Below, piece after piece: positions 14,838 through 24,001 of a stretch of DNA of 64,000 nt. The position numbers were made by a program, and so were the translations under genes. Numbering within the stretch: the stretch's first letter is position 1; each line of letters starts with the position of its first letter. Source of the stretch: Pigmentiphaga sp. H8 (GTDB lineage Bacteria > Pseudomonadota > Gammaproteobacteria > Burkholderiales > Burkholderiaceae_B); NCBI RefSeq assembly GCF_003854895.1, contig NZ_CP033966.1:3224001-3288000 (forward strand), read 5' to 3'. A model generated the notes under the pieces. That model made no database searches, was not told the DNA's origin, and saw only the letters and a program-made list of their open reading frames with translations.

Positions 14838-17429
14838 TTACTGCAAGGTGCGGGTAAAGACGAAGCGGCCTTCGCTCCAGTCCACGGGCACCACGTCCTT
14901 GGGACCGAAGCGGCCCTCCAGGATCAGCTTGGCCACCGGGTTCTCGATCTCCTGCTGGATCGCGCGCTTCAACGGCCGCGCGCCGAACACAGGGTCGAAA
15001 CCGGCACGCGCGATCTGGGCGATGGCCTCGTCCGAGACCTCCAGCCGCATGTCCATCTTCGCCAGCCGCTCGCCCAGGCGCTGCAGTTGCACCCGCGCGA
15101 TGGACTCGATGTGCTTGGCATCCAGCCCGTGGAACACCACGACCTCGTCGATCCGGTTCAGGAACTCCGGACGGAAGTGCTGCTTGATCTCGTCCCACAC
15201 TACGGCCTTGATCACGTCGTACTGCTGTCCGGCCATGGCCTGGATCTGTTGCGACGCCAGGTTGGACGTCATGACGATGACCGTGTTGCGGAAGTCGACC
15301 GTGCGCCCCTGTCCATCGGTCAGCCGCCCGTCGTCCAGCACCTGCAGCAGCACGTTGAAGACGTCCGGGTGGGCCTTCTCGACCTCGTCGAGCAGGATCA
15401 CGCTGTACGGCTTGCGCCGCACGGCCTCGGTCAGGTAGCCGCCCTCTTCATAGCCGACGTATCCCGGCGGCGCGCCGATCAGGCGGGCCACCGAGTGCTT
15501 CTCCATGAACTCGCTCATGTCGATGCGCACCATGTGGTCGTCGGCATCGAACAGGAACCCGGCCAGCGCCTTGGTCAATTCGGTCTTGCCCACGCCGGTC
15601 GGGCCCAGGAACAGGAACGAGCCATAGGGCCGCTGCGGATCGGACAGGCCGGCACGCGAACGGCGGATGGCATCGGACACCAGCCGCACGGCCTCGTCCT
15701 GGCCGATCACGCGCTCGTGCAGCTTCTCTTCCATGTGTAGCAGCTTGGAGCGTTCGCCCTGCAGCATCTTGGAGACGGGGATGCCCGTCGCGCGCGAGAC
15801 GACCTCGGCGATTTCCTCGGCACCCACTTGCGTGCGCAGCAGCTTGGGTTTTTCCGCCTCGGCCGCCTTCTCGTTGCCTTCCGCCGACTTCAGGCGAGCC
15901 TCCAGCTCCGGCAGCTTGCCGTACTGCAGCTCGGCCAGCTTGTCGAACTGGCCCTTGCGCTGCAGCTCGCCCATCTCGGCGCGCACCTTCTCGATCTCTT
16001 CCTTGATCGACTGGGCGCCCTGGACGGCGGCCTTCTCGGCCTTCCAGACTTCCTCGTAGTCGTTGTACTCGCGCTCGAGCTTGCCCAGTTCTTCCTCGAG
16101 CAGTTGCAGGCGGCGCTGGGAAGCCTCGTCGGTTTCCTTCTTGACCGCCTCGCGCTCGATCTTGAGCTGGATCATGCGGCGGTCGAGCTTGTCCATGACC
16201 TCCGGCTTGGAGTCGATTTCCATGCGGATGCGCGCGGCGGCTTCGTCGATGAGGTCGATGGCCTTGTCCGGCAGGAAGCGGTCGGTGATGTAGCGGTTGG
16301 ACAGCTCGGCCGCGGCGACGATGGCCGGGTCGGTGATGTCCACGCCATGGTGCAATTCATAGCGCTCCTGCAGGCCGCGCAGGATGGCGATGGTGGCTTC
16401 CACGGACGGTTCGCCCACCAGCACTTTCTGGAAGCGACGCTCGAGCGCGGCGTCCTTCTCGATGTACTTGCGGTACTCGTCCAGCGTGGTCGCGCCTATG
16501 CAATGCAGTTCGCCGCGCGCCAGCGCAGGCTTGAGCATGTTGCCCGCATCCATGGCGCCCTCGGCCTTGCCGGCGCCGACCATGGTGTGGAGTTCGTCGA
16601 TGAAGACGATGTTCTGGCCCTCGTCCTGCGCGAGCTCCTTCAGCACGGCCTTCAGGCGTTCCTCGAATTCGCCGCGGAACTTGGCGCCGGCCAACAGGCC
16701 CGCCATGTCGAGCGACAGCACCCGCTTGCCCTTCAGGGACTCGGGCACCTCGTCGTTGACGATGCGCTGGGCCAGGCCCTCGACGATGGCCGTCTTGCCC
16801 ACGCCGGGCTCGCCGATCAGCACGGGGTTGTTCTTGGTGCGGCGCTGCAGGATCTGGATCGTGCGGCGGATCTCGTCGTCGCGGCCGATTACCGGGTCGA
16901 GCTTGCCCTGGCGGGCCCGTTCGGTCAGATCCAGGGTGTATTTCTTCAGGGACTCGCGGTTGCTTTCGCCTTCCTGCGAATCGACCGGCGCGCCGCCGCG
17001 CACGGCGTCGATGGCGGTCGCCAGCGCCTTGCGCTGCAGGCCGGCCTCGCGCAGCAGGCGGCCGGCCTCGCCCTTGTCGTCGGCCAGGGCCAGAAGGAAG
17101 AGCTCGCTGGCGATGTAGGTGTCGCCGCGATTGGCCGCTTCCTTGTCGACCTTGTTGAACAAGGACTGGAGATCGCGGCTGATCTGCACGTTGGCGTCGC
17201 TGCCCTGGACCTGCGACAGGCGGCCGATGGCGGCGTTGACCTCGGGGGTCAGCTTGCTGACGGCCACGCCGGCGCGGGCCAGCAGGCTGCCCGCGCCGCT
17301 CTCGGCGTCGGCCAGCAGCGCCGCCAGGACGTGCAGGGGTTCGATATAGGGGTTGTCGTTGCGCGCAGCCAGGCTCTGGGCGTCGGCCAGGGCCTGCTGG
17401 AACTTGGTGGTGAGTCGGTCGATTCGCAT
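14838..17429 (-). CDS. clpB: ClpB disaggregase
   Basis: A cytosolic AAA+ chaperone that, with DnaK, pulls apart aggregated proteins after heat stress. Its 863 residues are the full family length. The Clp N-domain (1-150) is followed by the first ATPase (Walker A GEPGVGKTAIVEG near 205, arginine-finger region RRFQKV), the long coiled-coil M-domain (about 410-525, EREYNDYEEVWKAE) and the second ATPase (GPTGVGKTELTKA near 605, sensor region FRPEFLNRIDEVV). No frameshift or missing motif is seen. It is monocistronic, between tRNA-Gly and radA. A heat-shock-like promoter is visible upstream (17474-17502). Confidence 0.98.
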   Translation of the reverse strand: MRIDRLTTKFQQALADAQSLAARNDNPYIEPLHVLAALLADAESGAGSLLARAGVAVSKLTPEVNAAIGRLSQVQGSDANVQISRDLQSLFNKVDKEAANRGDTYIASELFLLALADDKGEAGRLLREAGLQRKALATAIDAVRGGAPVDSQEGESNRESLKKYTLDLTERARQGKLDPVIGRDDEIRRTIQILQRRTKNNPVLIGEPGVGKTAIVEGLAQRIVNDEVPESLKGKRVLSLDMAGLLAGAKFRGEFEERLKAVLKELAQDEGQNIVFIDELHTMVGAGKAEGAMDAGNMLKPALARGELHCIGATTLDEYRKYIEKDAALERRFQKVLVGEPSVEATIAILRGLQERYELHHGVDITDPAIVAAAELSNRYITDRFLPDKAIDLIDEAAARIRMEIDSKPEVMDKLDRRMIQLKIEREAVKKETDEASQRRLQLLEEELGKLEREYNDYEEVWKAEKAAVQGAQSIKEEIEKVRAEMGELQRKGQFDKLAELQYGKLPELEARLKSAEGNEKAAEAEKPKLLRTQVGAEEIAEVVSRATGIPVSKMLQGERSKLLHMEEKLHERVIGQDEAVRLVSDAIRRSRAGLSDPQRPYGSFLFLGPTGVGKTELTKALAGFLFDADDHMVRIDMSEFMEKHSVARLIGAPPGYVGYEEGGYLTEAVRRKPYSVILLDEVEKAHPDVFNVLLQVLDDGRLTDGQGRTVDFRNTVIVMTSNLASQQIQAMAGQQYDVIKAVVWDEIKQHFRPEFLNRIDEVVVFHGLDAKHIESIARVQLQRLGERLAKMDMRLEVSDEAIAQIARAGFDPVFGARPLKRAIQQEIENPVAKLILEGRFGPKDVVPVDWSEGRFVFTRTLQ

Positions 17430-17473
17430 TGTTTTTCACGCCAATAAGTGGGGGCGCCGAGCCCGGATACTTT

Positions 17474-17502
17474 GGATGTGAGGTCGATTCGAACGGTTTC
17501 AA
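17474..17502 (-). promoter_or_regulatory. Candidate heat-shock (sigma-32) promoter of clpB
   Basis: On the minus strand TTGAAA is followed after 13 bp by CCTCACATCC, close to the sigma-32 pattern CTTGAAA-N11-16-CCCCATnT. It lies about 45 bp before the clpB start. The same arrangement with the same spacing precedes lon. Confidence 0.5.
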
Positions 17503-17560
17503 TCCCCCTACGTTGCGCAGGGGGATAGAAGGTTATACCACCCGGCAGCGGGAACAGGCC

Positions 17561-18928
17561 CTAGCCTCGCAGCCGGTCCAGCGCCTCGTCCAGCCGGTCC
17601 ACGGCCCAGACCTCCATGCCCTCGATGGGCTGGCGCGGGGCGTTGGCCTTGGGAATCAGCGCCACGCTGAAGCCCAGCTTGGCCGCCTCGCGCAGGCGCT
17701 CCTGGCCGCGCGGCGCCGGGCGGATTTCGCCGGCCAGGCCGACTTCCCCGAAGGCCACCAGGCCGCGCGGCAGGGGCCGGTTGCGCATGGAGGAGACGAT
17801 GGCCAGCAGCACCGGCAGATCGGCCGCGGGTTCCGTGATGCGGACACCGCCCACGGCGTTGACGAAGACGTCCTGGTCGAAGGCCGCCGTGCCCGCGTGC
17901 CGGTGCAGCACCGCCAGCAGCATGGCCAGCCGGTTGCCCTCCAGCCCCACCGACAGGCGGCGCGGGTTGGGCGCGTTGGCCGAGTCCACCAGCGCCTGGA
18001 TCTCGACCAGCAGCGGCCGGGTACCTTCCTGCGTGACCATGACGCACGAGCCGGACACCTGCTGCTGGTGCTGGGACAGGAACAGCGCGGACGGATTGGC
18101 GACCCCTTTCAGGCCGCGGTCGGTCATCGCGAAGACGCCCAGTTCGTTGACCGCGCCGAAACGGTTCTTGAATGCGCGCACCAGCCGGAAGGACGAATGG
18201 GTGTCGCCCTCGAAATACAGCACGGTGTCGACGATGTGCTCGAGCACGCGAGGCCCCGCCAGCGCGCCTTCCTTGGTCACGTGGCCGATCATGACGATGG
18301 TCACGCCCGTCTGCTTGGCCGTGCGGGTAAGCTGGGCCGCGCACTCGCGCACCTGGGCCACCGAGCCGGGCGCCGAGTTGAGCTGATCGGAATACAGCGT
18401 CTGGATGGAGTCGACCACGGCCACTTCCGGCGTGGTTTCCGCCAGCGCCGCCTGGATGGCTTCCAGGCGGATCTCGGCCAGCAGGTCGACGTTGCCGGTG
18501 TCCAGCCCCAGCCGGCGCGCCCGCAGCGCGACCTGGTCGCCGGACTCCTCGCCCGTCACGTACAGGACCCGGCGGCTGGCCGACAGCGAGGCCAGCGCCT
18601 GGAGCAGCAGCGTCGACTTGCCTATGCCTGGGTCGCCGCCGATCAGCACCACCGCGCCGGCCACCATGCCACCGCCCAGCACGCGGTCGAATTCGTCGAT
18701 GCCGGTGGGAAAGCGCGGCATCTCGCGCGCCTCGATCTCGGCCAGCTTGCGCACCGGCGTGCTGCCCGCCAGCGGCGCGTAGCGGTGCCCGGCCGCGGCG
18801 CCGGTGCTGGCCGCCGCAACGGTTTCCTCCAGCGTGTTCCAGCCGCCGCAATGGGGGCACTTGCCCTGCCATTTGGGCGCGGTGCCGCCGCACTCGGTAC
18901 AGACGTAGACGGTCTTGGCCTTGGCCAT
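17561..18928 (-). CDS. radA: DNA repair protein RadA
   Basis: A RecA-like ATPase that drives branch migration of recombination intermediates. The ATG at 18928 (MAKAKTVYVC) has a GAGGAG ribosome site and gives 455 residues, the family norm; the frame is open further upstream inside alr. Visible motifs are the N-terminal C4 zinc finger (CTECGG and CPHCGG), Walker A GDPGIGKST, the RadA-specific KNRFG motif (FKNRFGAVNE), and a C-terminal Lon-protease-like domain (NAVGGVRITEPAADLPV) without protease residues. The alr stop is 2 bp upstream, so radA is probably co-transcribed with alr. Confidence 0.97.
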   Translation of the reverse strand: MAKAKTVYVCTECGGTAPKWQGKCPHCGGWNTLEETVAAASTGAAAGHRYAPLAGSTPVRKLAEIEAREMPRFPTGIDEFDRVLGGGMVAGAVVLIGGDPGIGKSTLLLQALASLSASRRVLYVTGEESGDQVALRARRLGLDTGNVDLLAEIRLEAIQAALAETTPEVAVVDSIQTLYSDQLNSAPGSVAQVRECAAQLTRTAKQTGVTIVMIGHVTKEGALAGPRVLEHIVDTVLYFEGDTHSSFRLVRAFKNRFGAVNELGVFAMTDRGLKGVANPSALFLSQHQQQVSGSCVMVTQEGTRPLLVEIQALVDSANAPNPRRLSVGLEGNRLAMLLAVLHRHAGTAAFDQDVFVNAVGGVRITEPAADLPVLLAIVSSMRNRPLPRGLVAFGEVGLAGEIRPAPRGQERLREAAKLGFSVALIPKANAPRQPIEGMEVWAVDRLDEALDRLRG

Positions 18929-18930
18929 GG

Positions 18931-20034
18931 TCACTCCTCGAAATGCATGGGCACGCGCGGAGCGACCGCACACAGCAGCTCGTAGCCAATGGTGCCGGCG
19001 GCCGTGGCCACGTCGTCCACCGACAATCCCTCATCGCCCCACAGCGTGACCGGCGCGCCGGCCTGCGCCTGCGGCACCGGCTCCAGGTCGACCGCCAGCA
19101 TGTCCATGGAGACGCGCCCCAGCAGCCGGGTGCGCACCCCGGCCACGACCACCGGCGTGCCGGTGGGGGCATGGCGCGGATAGCCGTCGGCATAGCCGCA
19201 CGCCACCACCCCCACGCGCATCGGGCCCTCGGCCCGGTACATGCCGCCGTAGCCGACGGCATCGCCGGCCCGGAGCGCCTGGGTGCCGATGATCCGCGAC
19301 TTCAGCGCCATGGCCGGCAGGAGCCCCAGCGAGGCCGCGCTTTCGTCGGCGAAGGGGGTGGCGCCGTAGAGCGCGATGCCGGGCCGCGCCCAATCGCCCG
19401 CCACTTCCGGATAGCGCAGGCTGGCCGCCGAGTTGCAGAGGCTGACCGGCCCCGGCAGGCCCGCCGTGGCCCGGCGGAACACCTCCAGCTGGGCGGCGAT
19501 GCCCTCGTCCGTATCGGCCGTGGAGAAATGGGTCATGTGGCCGACCTGGCCCAGCCTGCCGGCCGCCTGCAGGGCCGCCAGCCCGGCATGCGCGCCGGCG
19601 TAGGCGTCCGGGCTGAAGCCCAGGCGGTTCATGCCGCTGTTGAGCTTGAGGAAGACGTCCACGGCGCGCGGCAGCCGGGCCTGGCGCAGCAGAGCCAGCT
19701 GGTCCGGATGGTGCACCGCCGTAGTCAGGCCGTACTGGCCGACGGCGTCCAGGTCGGCGGCCTCGAAGATTCCTTCCAGGAGCAGGATGGGCCCGGTCCA
19801 CCCGGCTTCGCGGCAGCGCACGGCCTCGGCAAGGTCCAGCATGGCCAGGCCATCGGCCCGCGCGAATCCGGCCACGGCGCGTTCGATGCCATGACCATAG
19901 GCGTTGGCCTTGATGACGGCCCAGATCCTGGCCGGGCCGTCTTGGCCGCGCGCGGCATCGAGCCGGCGGCGGACGACATCCAGGTTGTGGGAAAGCGCGT
20001 GGCGTGAAATGCGGGCGGAGATGGGACGGGGCAT
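18931..20034 (-). CDS. alr: Alanine racemase
   Basis: A PLP enzyme interconverting L- and D-alanine for peptidoglycan precursors. The ATG at 20034 (MPRPISARIS) gives 367 residues; the longer upstream frame to 20178 has low-complexity, non-family sequence and overlaps the hpnC leader. PLP-binding Lys42 is in WAVIKANAYGHG. The C-terminal half has GYGGMYRA (catalytic Tyr region) and GRVSMDMLAVDL. It is first in a two-gene operon with radA and divergent from hpnC, with about 140 bp between the starts. Confidence 0.95.
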   Translation of the reverse strand: MPRPISARISRHALSHNLDVVRRRLDAARGQDGPARIWAVIKANAYGHGIERAVAGFARADGLAMLDLAEAVRCREAGWTGPILLLEGIFEAADLDAVGQYGLTTAVHHPDQLALLRQARLPRAVDVFLKLNSGMNRLGFSPDAYAGAHAGLAALQAAGRLGQVGHMTHFSTADTDEGIAAQLEVFRRATAGLPGPVSLCNSAASLRYPEVAGDWARPGIALYGATPFADESAASLGLLPAMALKSRIIGTQALRAGDAVGYGGMYRAEGPMRVGVVACGYADGYPRHAPTGTPVVVAGVRTRLLGRVSMDMLAVDLEPVPQAQAGAPVTLWGDEGLSVDDVATAAGTIGYELLCAVAPRVPMHFEE

Positions 20035-20176
20035 GGCGCAAAAGAGGACCGGCGCGGCGCGCCGGGATGGCAAAGGGAAAGTGTAGCCCTTGAGCGCGCG
20101 ACGCGCAGGACATCCCTGTCCACGCCGCCGTCGCGGCGAACCGGTATCATCGGCCCCGGAATTCCGAGGTCTTGCC

Positions 20177-21040
20177 ATGTCCGCCGGTCACTACGAAAAC
20201 TTCCCCGTCGCTTCGCTGCTGCTGCCCCCGCGCCTGCGGACGGCGGTGCTGGACATCTACCGCTACGCGCGCGCCGCCGACGACGTCGCCGACGAGGGGA
20301 ACGCCTCCGACCAGGAACGCCTGGCCGCGCTGGCGCGCTTCGGTGCCGGGCTGGACTGGATCGAGCATGCCCCGCGGGCGCAAGCGGCCGCGCCGGACGA
20401 ACTGGCCGCGATCTTCGTCCCGCTGGCCGCCACCGTCGCCCGGCACCGCCTGCCGCTCGCCCCCTTCCGGCGCCTGCTGTCGGCCTTCGCCCAGGACGTG
20501 ACCGTCAAGCGCTACGCGGATTTTGCGGCCTTGCGGGACTACTGCCACGGCTCGGCCGATCCCGTGGGCGAACTGATGCTGCACCTGTACGACGCCGCCA
20601 CGCCGCGCAACCTGGCCTGGTCGGACGCGATCTGCACCGGGCTGCAACTGACCAACTTCTGGCAGGACGTGGCCGTGGACTGGGGCAAGCAGCGAGTCTA
20701 TATTCCCCAGGAGGACCTCGCGCGCCACGGCGTGGCCGAGGCCGACATCGCGGCGGGCAACTGCTCGCCGGCGTGGCGCGCGCTGATGGCCTTCGAGGTC
20801 GGGCGGGCCCGGGCGCTGTTACACTCCGGGGCACCGCTGACGCGGGCCCTGCCGGGCCGCATCGGCTGGGAACTGCGCCTGGTCGTCCAAGGCGGACTGC
20901 GCATCCTGGAACGCATCGAAACCGGCGGGTACGACGTCTTCCGGGCCCGCCCGATACTGAAGAAAACCGAGTGGCTGACGCTTGCCTGGCGCGCGCTGCG
21001 CATGCCACAGGCCATGCCCCCATCCCCTCCCCCATCATGA
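20177..21040 (+). CDS. hpnC: Hydroxysqualene synthase HpnC
   Basis: A trans-isoprenyl diphosphate synthase-fold enzyme converting presqualene diphosphate to hydroxysqualene in the bacterial three-enzyme squalene route. The ATG at 20177 (MSAGHYENFP) has a GAGG ribosome site and yields 287 residues. The first aspartate motif is YARAADDVADEGN; the second region reads NFWQDVAVDWGKQRVYIP. Its stop overlaps the hpnD start (ATGA), so translation is coupled. Position as the first of hpnC-hpnD-hpnE separates it from HpnD. Confidence 0.93.
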   Translation: MSAGHYENFPVASLLLPPRLRTAVLDIYRYARAADDVADEGNASDQERLAALARFGAGLDWIEHAPRAQAAAPDELAAIFVPLAATVARHRLPLAPFRRLLSAFAQDVTVKRYADFAALRDYCHGSADPVGELMLHLYDAATPRNLAWSDAICTGLQLTNFWQDVAVDWGKQRVYIPQEDLARHGVAEADIAAGNCSPAWRALMAFEVGRARALLHSGAPLTRALPGRIGWELRLVVQGGLRILERIETGGYDVFRARPILKKTEWLTLAWRALRMPQAMPPSPPPS

Positions 21041-21900
21041 CGCCTGACCAGTACTGCCAGGAGAAGGCCGCGCAGAGCGGCTCCAGTTTCTACTACAGCT
21101 TCCTGTTCCTGCCGCCCGAGCGCCGGCGCGCCATCACCGCGCTGTACGCGCTGTGCCGCCAGTTGGACGACACGGTGGACGAAGCGAGCGACGCCTCGGT
21201 CGCGCGCCTGAAGCTGGCCTGGTGGCGGACCGAGATCGAGCGCCTGTTCGACGGCAAGCCCGAGCACCCAGTCACCCAGGCCCTCGCTCCCCACCTGGTC
21301 GCCTGCGGCATCACGCGGGACCGCCTGCTGGAGATCGTGGACGGCATGGAGATGGACCTGGACCAGACGCGCTACCTGGACTATCCCGCGCTACAGCGCT
21401 ACTGCCGCCGCGCGGCCGGCGTCGTGGGCGAGCTGTCGGCGGGCATCTTCGGCTACGCCGACGCACAGACGCTGGCCTATGCCGATCGCCTGGGCCTGGC
21501 GTTCCAGCTCACCAACATCATCCGCGACGTCGGCGACGATGCCCGCAAGGGCCGCATCTACCTGCCGGTCAACGAATTGCAGCAGTTCGACGTCAAGGCG
21601 GCCGACATCCTGAACGGCCGCTATTCGGACAACTTCTCGGCCCTGATGCGCTTCCAGTGCGAACGGGCCCGGCGCGCCTACCGCGAGGCGCTGGCGCTGC
21701 TGCCGACCGAGGACCGCCGCCCGCAGCGCCCCGGCCTGATGATGGCCGCCATCTACTACGCGCTGCTGGATGAAATCGAACGCTCCGACTACCAGGTGCT
21801 GCACCAGCGTATTTCTCTGACGCCGCTGCGCAAGTTCTGGCTGGCGTGGAAGACCTACGTAACCGGCGGCCGGACCCTGTGGCTCCAGATCGGGCGCTGA
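21037..21900 (+). CDS. hpnD: Presqualene diphosphate synthase HpnD
   Basis: Condenses two farnesyl diphosphates to presqualene diphosphate, the first step of squalene formation. The ATG at 21037 overlaps the hpnC stop and gives 287 residues beginning MTPDQYCQEKAAQSGSSFYY. Motifs are CRQLDDTVDEASD (first Asp-rich) and NIIRDVGDDARKGRIYLP (second). The long frame upstream to 20773 is a shadow of hpnC. It is the central gene of the squalene operon. Confidence 0.95.
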   Translation: MTPDQYCQEKAAQSGSSFYYSFLFLPPERRRAITALYALCRQLDDTVDEASDASVARLKLAWWRTEIERLFDGKPEHPVTQALAPHLVACGITRDRLLEIVDGMEMDLDQTRYLDYPALQRYCRRAAGVVGELSAGIFGYADAQTLAYADRLGLAFQLTNIIRDVGDDARKGRIYLPVNELQQFDVKAADILNGRYSDNFSALMRFQCERARRAYREALALLPTEDRRPQRPGLMMAAIYYALLDEIERSDYQVLHQRISLTPLRKFWLAWKTYVTGGRTLWLQIGR

Positions 21901-23267
21901 ACGGCGCGCCGCGCGCGGCGGTGGTCGGCGCGGGGTGGGCGGGCCTGGCGGCCGCGCATGTCCTGGCAGGCCACGGCTATGCGGTCACCGTGTACGAGGC
22001 GGCCCGCGAGGTGGGCGGCCGCGCACGCACCGTCGCTTCCCGCGCCGGCGATACCGCGTTCGCCGCGCCGCTGGACAATGGCCAGCACCTGCTGCTGGGC
22101 GCCTACACCGACACCCTCGCGCTGATGCGCGAACTCGGCCAGGCCCCCGACAGACTGCTGCTGCGCGCTCCGCTGCGGCTGGCCTCGGCCGACGGGCGCT
22201 TCGCCCTGCGCGCCCCTGGACTGCCCTCGCCGCTGCACGGCGCGGCCGCGCTGCTGGGCGCACGCGGCCTGAGCGTCGGCGCGCGCTGGGCGGCGCTGCG
22301 CTTCGTGCTGGGCCTGCGCCGCCAGCAGTGGCTGGCGGCCGGCCAAAGCACGACGCCCGGGCAGACAGGCGGCTCGCCCACGGTGGCGCGCCTGCTCGCT
22401 ACCTGGAACCAGCCCGAGGAAGCCATCATCCGGCTATGGCGCCCGCTGTGCCTGGCTGCGCTCAATACCCCTCCGGAACAGGCTTGCGCCCGCCTGTTCG
22501 CCGCCGTGCTGCGCGACAGCCTGGATGCGCCGCGCCGCCACAGCGACCTGTTGCTGCCGCGCTGCGACCTGTCCAGCCTGTGGCCGCGCGCGGCCGCGGC
22601 CCGCCACGACCTGCGGCCGGGCCATGCGGTCCGGGAACTGGCCGTGGAGGACGAACAGGTCCGCGTCGATGGCGAACCCTATGCGGCGGCCGTGCTGGCG
22701 GTCCCGCCGGGCATCGCGGCACGCCTGTTGCCGCCGCACCCGGAGATGGCCACCGTGCAGCGGGCGCTGCGCGCCTTTCGCCACCTGCCCATCGCCACGC
22801 TGACGGTGCGGCTCGCGGCGCCGTTCCGGCTAGCTTTTCCGATGCTGATGCTGGCGGAAGACCCCGCGCGCGGCCATCTGGGACAGTGGGTGTTCGATCG
22901 AGGCGCCCTGCTCGGCCACGATGCGCCCCACGGAGAACTCGCGGTAGTGGTCAGCGCGGCATCGGCCTTCGAGGGGCAGGACCGTGCCGCCTGTGCGGCG
23001 GGCCTGCTCGAACAATTGCGGGAACAATTGGCGGGCACGGGCGCAAGCGGCCTGCCGCCGGTGGAACACTGGGAACTGCTGATCGACAAGCGCGCGACCT
23101 TTGCCGCCGTGCCTGACCTGGCGCGCCCGGGTAACGCCACGGCCTGGCCGCGGCTGGCGCTGTGCGGGGATTGGACGGATACGGGCTATCCGGGCACGCT
23201 GGAAGGCGCCGTTCGCAGCGGTCTCCAGGCGGGTCGCCTGCTGGCCGACACGGCCGGCAAGCGCTGA
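21846..23267 (+). CDS. hpnE: Hydroxysqualene dehydroxylase HpnE
   Basis: A FAD-dependent amine-oxidase-like enzyme reducing hydroxysqualene to squalene, the last step before hopanoid cyclisation. A Rossmann FAD motif (VVGAGWAGLAAAH) stands near the N-terminus and a GDWTDTGYPGTLEGAVRSG FAD-closing motif at the C-terminus. The start is uncertain: the longest frame begins at a GTG at 21846 (55-bp overlap with hpnD), and a GTG at 21879 would cut the overlap to 22 bp. Neither has a strong ribosome site. No hopene cyclase gene is in the window. Confidence 0.9.
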   Translation: MEDLRNRRPDPVAPDRALNGAPRAAVVGAGWAGLAAAHVLAGHGYAVTVYEAAREVGGRARTVASRAGDTAFAAPLDNGQHLLLGAYTDTLALMRELGQAPDRLLLRAPLRLASADGRFALRAPGLPSPLHGAAALLGARGLSVGARWAALRFVLGLRRQQWLAAGQSTTPGQTGGSPTVARLLATWNQPEEAIIRLWRPLCLAALNTPPEQACARLFAAVLRDSLDAPRRHSDLLLPRCDLSSLWPRAAAARHDLRPGHAVRELAVEDEQVRVDGEPYAAAVLAVPPGIAARLLPPHPEMATVQRALRAFRHLPIATLTVRLAAPFRLAFPMLMLAEDPARGHLGQWVFDRGALLGHDAPHGELAVVVSAASAFEGQDRAACAAGLLEQLREQLAGTGASGLPPVEHWELLIDKRATFAAVPDLARPGNATAWPRLALCGDWTDTGYPGTLEGAVRSGLQAGRLLADTAGKR

Positions 23268-23280
23268 GCCGCGAAACGGG

Positions 23281-23739
23281 TCAGTCCTGGCCAGCTTCCC
23301 AACGCCGGGCCGCCTCGTCGTCGGCGTCGCGCGCCTCGACCCAGCGGTCGCCCTGGCCCGTGGCTTCCTTCTTCCAGAACGGGGCCTGCGTCTTCAGGTA
23401 GTCCATGATGAACTCGCAGGCGGCAAAGCACGCGCCGCGATGCCGGCCCGCCACGCCCACGAAAACGATCTGGTCCAGCGCTCGCAGCGTGCCGACGCGG
23501 TGAATGACCCGCACGGCATGCAGCGTCCAGCGCTCCTGGGCCTGCCGGACGATGTCGGCCAGCGCCTTTTCGGTCATGCCTGGATAGTGCTCGAGCGTGA
23601 GCGACGAAACGCTGTCGCCTTCGTTGATGTCGCGCACGGTGCCAACGAAGGTGACGACCGCGCCCACCGAGGGATCGGCCCGCAGCGCGGCGATTTCCGC
23701 GCCGGCATCGAAATCGGAGGTCTGGACGCTGATGGACAT
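23281..23739 (-). CDS. moaE: Molybdopterin synthase catalytic subunit MoaE
   Basis: The large subunit of molybdopterin synthase, which adds two sulfurs from MoaD thiocarboxylate to precursor Z. The ATG at 23739 (MSISVQTSDF) follows the moaD stop by 1 bp and gives 152 residues. Family marks are VGAVVTFVGTVRD, HRVGTL, GRHRGACFAACEFIMD and the catalytic lysine region FWKKEATG. It is last in the hom-thrC-moeA-moaD-moaE series and convergent with hpnE. Confidence 0.96.
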   Translation of the reverse strand: MSISVQTSDFDAGAEIAALRADPSVGAVVTFVGTVRDINEGDSVSSLTLEHYPGMTEKALADIVRQAQERWTLHAVRVIHRVGTLRALDQIVFVGVAGRHRGACFAACEFIMDYLKTQAPFWKKEATGQGDRWVEARDADDEAARRWEAGQD

Positions 23740-23740
23740 C

Positions 23741-23998
23741 TCAACCGCCCGTAACCGGTGGGAAGAACGCCACCTCGTCGCCGGCCTGCAAGGGCTCGGC
23801 GGCCTGCACCATGGTGTGGTTGCGCGCAGCGCGCACGGCGCGCTCGGGCCCCAGCGCCGCGGCCCAGGCACCGCCGCGCCCGGCCAGCCACAGCCGCAGT
23901 TCGCCCACGGTGCGCACCGTCTCGGGCAATTCGGCCGCTTCCTTTTCCCGGCCCAGGACTTCGCGCAGCGAAGCGAAATACAGGATGTCGACGTTCAT
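23741..23998 (-). CDS. moaD: Molybdopterin synthase sulfur-carrier subunit MoaD
   Basis: A ubiquitin-fold sulfur carrier of 85 residues ending in the required Gly-Gly (PPVTGG), which is thiocarboxylated and feeds MoaE. It starts 3 bp after moeA and ends 1 bp before moaE, a tightly packed molybdenum-cofactor cluster. Confidence 0.95.
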   Translation of the reverse strand: MNVDILYFASLREVLGREKEAAELPETVRTVGELRLWLAGRGGAWAAALGPERAVRAARNHTMVQAAEPLQAGDEVAFFPPVTGG

Positions 23999-24001
23999 GG
24001 C